From the NCBI RefSeq assembly GCF_002938435.1, contig NZ_POQT01000029.1:1-58549 (forward strand): DNA of 58,549 bases, written 5' to 3'. Source of the DNA: Blastococcus saxobsidens (lineage in GTDB: Bacteria; Actinomycetota; Actinomycetes; Mycobacteriales; Geodermatophilaceae). Positions 54,308 to 58,549 of this stretch are shown in pieces (position 1 is the first letter of the stretch; each line of letters starts with the position of its first letter). Both the position numbers and the translations under genes were made by a program. The notes under the pieces were generated by a model that was not told where the DNA came from, searched no databases, and saw nothing but the letters and a program-made list of their open reading frames with translations.

Positions 54308-57300
54308 CAGCGGGACCTTCTTCGGTAGTCTTTGTACTCGCCGTACGCGGCGTGCCCGGTGGCGAAGAGACCATATGCCCTATCAATTCGACTGTGTCGT
54401 TGAATCACGTTGCGCTCGTACTTGCGGTGCCATGCCGCAGCAGCCGACCGCTTATTGCGATTCTTGTCCGTCATGCCGCGTATGCCCTTGGGGGCCTTGC
54501 CGATCTTAGAGGCGCGGATGGCCTGCCCTGCGCGCACCAGGCCCTTGCCGAGACCGAAACTAGCGGCGCCAACTATATCCATATAGCCGGACCGATCCCC
54601 TCGGCTGACCTTGTAGAGTCCGCGCGCTAGGGAGATTCCAGCAGAGACGGCTGCGCAAGCAGCGCAGCCGAACATGGCTGCAACCCCCAGGACAGTAGAG
54701 GCGCGATCGAACAGCTTCCCCCAAAATTCACCATTGATGTCGAAGAGATTGATGGGGTCGGTGGGGTAGCTGTAGGCGTTGGCGCCGCCGCCTTCGACTG
54801 GGTCGACGCTCAGGAACCGGCCGAGGGTGGGTGCTTAGAGGCGGACGCCCATCAGGGTGAGGCCGCCGATGGCGCTGGCATCGCGTTGGTGGGTGCCCAG
54901 CCAGCCGTAGCGGGCCTGAGTGGTGCCGGCGGCCGGCTTGACCCACGGGAGGCCGTACTCGGTGGTCTCGGTGACCCGCAGGTCGCCGGCGCTGGTCGCG
55001 TCGGCGGGGACGGTGGCGGCGATGTCGCCGTGCAGGTTGGCCAGTTGCAGGATCACCGTGGCCCCGCTGGTGCCGGCCAGGGTCTGCACCGCTGCCAGCC
55101 CACCGAATGAGGTGATGTTGCGGGTGAAGCTGTTGTCCGGCTCCTGCACCACATCAGGGTTGTCATCGTCCCCGCTGTAGAAACTGGTCGTGCGGCGTAC
55201 ACCCGGAGCGGCGGTGTCGGTGTCGGTGCGCACCACCCGCCGCGCGGCGGCGTCCAGACCGAACACCGTGCTCCGCCCACCCTGGCTCGTGCTCGCGACC
55301 AGATCGTCGATCCAGTAGTCCAGCGCCACGTCACCGCCGCCGTCGATGGTGTCCACCGAGGGCAGCACCCGGGTGCGACCCAGCGCGTCGTACCGCAACG
55401 TCCCCCGGGCAGCGTCGACCTTCAGCCGGTCGGCGGTGTCGTAGCCGTAGGAGGCCGACGCCGCCACCGTCGCCGGGCAGGTGCCCGCCGGCGCACCCGC
55501 GGTGGCCGCCTGGGCCAGTGCGGTGCGGTTGCTGTTGACGTCGAAGGTGTATTGGCGCGTGCACGAAGCACCCGTCGGCTGGCCGTTGGTCTGCAGCGCC
55601 GACCAGTCGGTCGCGGTGACCAGCCGACCCAGGCCGTCGTAGCCGTAGCGGTTGGTCCGCGTCAGCCCGGTGGCCGCCACCGTCTGGTAGGCATCGACCT
55701 GGTCGAAGCCGTTGACCGTGGCTGTCGACTTCAGCCACTCACTCGTACTGCCATCCGCGGCGGTCTTGACGTAGGTGAGGCTGACGGAGTCACCCGCGGC
55801 ATCCCGCACCGTCGTCGCACTCAACCCGCCGGGCAGGCCCTCGCGCACCAAGCTCCCGTCGGCCCCGTACCGGGCGGTGAACACACCCACCCCCGACACA
55901 TCCAGGCTGGTGGGCAGGCTGCCGCGCTCCCCGCCGCCGTCGTAGCCGACGGTGCGGGTGCCGTGGGTGTTGGCCACCTGCACCAGCCGGCCCACCGAGT
56001 CATAGGAGTTGGTCGTGACCAGACCGCTGCCATCGGTGTAGGACACCAGCCGCCCGTAGGCGTCATAGGTACGGGCGATCGGACCGGTGCCCTCGGCCAC
56101 GGTGCCGGCGGCTGCGCCGTCGGCACCCACGAGCCGGGTCTCGGCGACCAGGCCGGCGTCGGTGTAGGTCGTCTCCACCTGCGGCCGCACCTGACCCACC
56201 TCGGTACCGCTGCCGGTCATCCCGCTGCGCCGGGCACGCCCGCTCGCGTCGTAGGCGGTGTCCGCGGTTCGGGTCACGCCGGCGCCGGTCTCCACGATGC
56301 GGGTGACGTTGCCGTACACGTCATAGCCGGTCACGTGTGTCGCGGGCAGCGCGAACCCGACGTCCGGGGCGCCGCCGGAACGGCTCTTGCACAGCCAGCC
56401 GGCCCATTCCGCCTTGGCGCAGCCGGGCTCGGTGCTGGTGGCCGCGTAGTAGACCTTCACCGTCGTCGCCGCAGTCGTCGTGCTGGTACCGCCCGACGGA
56501 AGCGTGCTGGAGACGGTGCGCCCCTGCTCGTCGATCACCTGCCGGGTGATCACGTCGGCGCCGCCGCCACCGGGGTTGACCCGGGTCGCGGTCGGGGTGC
56601 CGAACCTCCAGGCGTTCTCCGTGCCGTACTCCAGGGTGGTGACGCGGCTCCGGCCGTCCAGCGCGGGCAGCGCCGGGTCGGTGCCGGTCGACCCGGCGGG
56701 CAGGCCGTCGTGGATCTCGACCGCATCGACGGTGGTGCGAACCGGCAGGTGCAGGGACTTGCCGGGCGTCGGGTGACCCGCCTCGTTCCCTGTGTCGTAG
56801 ACGGTCGTGGTGCGGGTGCGGGCGCTGACCTGCCGGTCACCGGCGGCAACGGTCACCAACCGGGCGGGCTGATAGCTGCGCAGCAGGTCCAGGCCGTCGG
56901 AGGAGTACACGTTGACGGTGTCCAGCAGTTTGGCTTGTCGAGCGCCGGCTTCGACACCGTCCTTGGCACCGACGGCCAGGGCGCGGTCCCGGTTCCCAGC
57001 GGACAGCTGGCGGACCACATTGCCCCGCCCCTCGGCGTCGTACTCGGTCGCGCCGATCCGCCACGCAGGCGCCTGGTCGGCCCCGGTGTCCTGGTCGATC
57101 GTGCCGCCGAAGGTCGCGGTGTTGACCACGCGGCCGTTGACGTCCAGTGCCAGCAGCTGGGCGCCGCGCCACTGCCCGGCGGTCGGAGTGGGGTCGGGCA
57201 CCACGTCGGGGCCGAACACCGCGGTCATGTCCGTGGGGGTGGTGCTCTGACCCCAGCGCTTCACCTCCGCCGACGTCAGGTACGGCAGGGCGGCGTTGCT

Positions 57301-58060
57301 GCCGTCCAGGGGCAAGTCGTAGCGAATGCTCGTGCGCTGAGCGGCCAGGCCGTCGGCTCCGTCGTCCAGCGTGGCCGAGGCGAGGCGCGGCAGCTGGCGG
57401 TCGTCGTAGCCGAGCGTCCAGGTCGCCGTGCCGCCGACCGGGGTGATGGTCGCCAGTCGCCGTCGGTGCGGTAGGTGTAGGTGACCTGCTGGCTGCTGCG
57501 GGGGTCGGTGACCGAGGTCAGCCGGCCGGCGGTGTCGTACCCGTACTGCGCCAGCGTGATCTGCTGCGCCGCGACCAACGTGCCGCCGTCAACCAGTCCA
57601 CCGGTCGGTACTGCCGCGCCGTGCGCCCACAACGTGACGCCGGCCAACCGCTCGCCGGCACCGGTGCCGGTGTAGCGGAACTCCAGCGCCCGGCAGCCGG
57701 CCGGCTGAGCAGTGGTGGTCGGGTCCGTGCAGGCAGCGCCGGCGTCGGTCGGGGCCAGCAGCAGCCGCGGGTTGCCGGCGGCGGTGTAGGTGACGGACGT
57801 GATCGCCGGGCTGAGGACGGTGCTGCCGGCCTTGCCGCGGATGGCCTCGACCTTGGTGATCCGGAACAGGCCACCGTCGAGGTGGCCGTTGCCGCCATCG
57901 GCGCGAGTGGAGGTGACCTTGTCCCCGTCCAGGTCAGTGAGCACGTACGTGCTGGGCGTCGGGGCGGTGCCAGGCACGAAGGTCAGCGTGGCGCCCTCCG
58001 TGATGGCCTCTCCCTCGGCGACGTAGCTGTTCACGTCCGCGGCGGCGCAGCGGCGGCCGG
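54307..58060 (-). pseudogene. Rhs/YD-repeat polymorphic toxin, degraded
   Basis: About 1,250 codons of an Rhs protein remain. YD-type repeats occur throughout (YDVYGNVTRI, YDAYGRLVSYTD, YDSVGRLVQV, YDGLGRLVTATD, YDALGRTRVL). A single-base loss at 57455 (GACTGG; GACCTG expected) shifts the frame; downstream reading resumes as ATITPVGGTATW. A TAA at 54835-54837 replaces the Tyr of MGVRLYAP, right before the core-ending [12 protein letters not shown]. The tip (residues after [10 protein letters not shown]) is open to 54307 and contains [16 protein letters not shown]. The N-terminus is missing; the frame starts inside the barrel about 58060. Confidence 0.9.
54835..54837 (-). other. Nonsense codon TAA in the Rhs core-tip junction
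   Basis: CGC CTC TAA GCA CCC on the coding strand; TAC GCA would give the family RLYAP motif. The rest of the junction, [20 protein letters not shown], and the toxin tip remain in frame. Confidence 0.9.
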
Positions 58061-58093
58061 ACCCCGGCCGCACGCGACGTTCCCGCCGGCGCG

Positions 58094-58264
58094 TCAGGCG
58101 GGTTCGGGCACGCCGCCCGGGTCGCCACCGGGGTCGTCGGGGGTCGACTCGATCGGCGGGGGCGGCAGCGTGTCCGGCGTGTCGGGCATGAGCTCGCCCG
58201 GGTCGTCGGGCGCCGCCTCGTCAGGATCGATCAACGGCTCCGGCTCAGGCACTGGCTCGACCAT
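58094..58264 (-). CDS. Small acidic Pro-rich protein
   Basis: A 56-residue, very acidic, Pro-rich protein (MVEPVPEPEPLIDPDEAAPDDPGEL and TPDDPGGDPGGVPEPA) with no recognised domain; it is probably disordered. Its beginning is duplicated, in diverged form, at 53546-53629, so it flanks the Rhs island. A longer reading to 58300 adds 12 residues; the repeat favours the ATG at 58264. It is a minus-strand gene close to the divergent gene at 58423. Confidence 0.55.
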   Translation of the reverse strand: MVEPVPEPEPLIDPDEAAPDDPGELMPDTPDTLPPPPIESTPDDPGGDPGGVPEPA

Positions 58265-58422
58265 GGGATGAGTCAACCAGCGGATCCGCCGGAACGGCAC
58301 CCCCGGCCCGGCGGGCTCCGTGTCGGAAGGCCCGCCCGGCAGCTCGGCCTGGCTACCATCGAGCGACCCCTGAGGTGCCTCGACACCCCCGTCGCGGGGC
58401 CGATCCCGGAAGCGAGGTGCCC

Positions 58423-58549
58423 GTGAGCCGAGACCGCCACCAGCAGGACGACCCCGCCGGTCGCCCGCTGCCGCCGCGCCTCGACCCGCGCGCCGGCCTG
58501 CCGCCGCGTTCCCGCGCCGGGGCGAGGACCGCCGAGCCGGCGCCGCCGG
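58423..58549 (+). CDS. Partial hypothetical protein, N-terminus
   Basis: Starts at a GTG with GCGAGG upstream: SRDRHQQDDPAGRPLPPRLDPRAG, a basic, Pro-rich segment of the kind found as the cytoplasmic tail of actinobacterial membrane or LytR-CpsA-Psr proteins. Only 42 codons are in the window, so the family cannot be assigned. Confidence 0.5.
   Translation, partial: MSRDRHQQDDPAGRPLPPRLDPRAGLPPRSRAGARTAEPAPP

Overview
The window is about 73% GC and codes densely on the minus strand. Its gene order matches the classical actinobacterial block from rpsP to infB (Rv2909c to Rv2839c in Mycobacterium tuberculosis). WhiB-like and WhiG-type regulators, a DUF2469 gene, a Rip1-type protease and many GTG starts also indicate Actinomycetota. 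The protein sequences look most like Geodermatophilaceae (Blastococcus, Geodermatophilus, Modestobacter), but that family call is inference from recognition and not from a search.

Layout, left to right. Positions 1-10476 hold infB (start only), ylxR, nusA and rimP, a divergent pair of ferritin-like genes, a lipoprotein PBP, a GNAT gene, and the ispG-rip1-dxr group. Positions 10553-17447 are a patch of accessory housekeeping genes (DUF2631, VIT1-type carrier, rlmN, PPK2, hydrolase, SPOUT methylase, DUF2332, a DUF952-GNAT fusion). Positions 17510-25546 carry cdsA-frr-pyrH-tsf-rpsB, an M23 protein with no proper stop, a methyltransferase, whiG and xerC. dprA and the 3' part of comM follow.

At 28095-38412 comM is split by a 10,315-bp integrated element that carries its own large serine integrase. 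Both att junctions can be read to the base. Joining the host arms through a CCT core restores a 506-codon comM, and joining the element arms gives an attP with GTGTCCC/GGGACAC inverted arms 14 and 15 nt from the core. The element encodes a replication-like protein, HNH nuclease, small and large terminase, a WhiB-like protein, a possible toxin-antitoxin pair and small phage-type proteins. It has no portal, protease, capsid, tail or lysis gene. It is therefore either a deleted prophage or, more interestingly, a packaging-only phage satellite.

Right of the element come yraN and a four-gene minus-strand cluster, plus one more gene (39107-43246), that looks like a type VII (WXG100) secretion toxin locus with three related accessory proteins. 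DUF2469, rnhB, an atypical LuxR-type regulator, lepB, rplS, a Nudix gene, trmD, rimM, khpA and rpsP follow. proS and an RraB-like gene lie next to rpsP, away from the usual proS position near rimP. Upstream of proS sits an IS1634-like element (51753-53545) with 9-bp target duplications and an amber-interrupted transposase. The right end is a degraded Rhs/YD-repeat toxin island (about 53630-58060) with one frameshift, one nonsense codon and a truncated N-terminus. It is flanked by two diverged copies of the start of a small acidic gene. A new plus-strand gene begins at 58423 and runs off the window.

Four intergenic sites carry copies of one ~60-bp GC-rich hairpin family, each directly 3' of a gene, which look like a dispersed terminator-like repeat.
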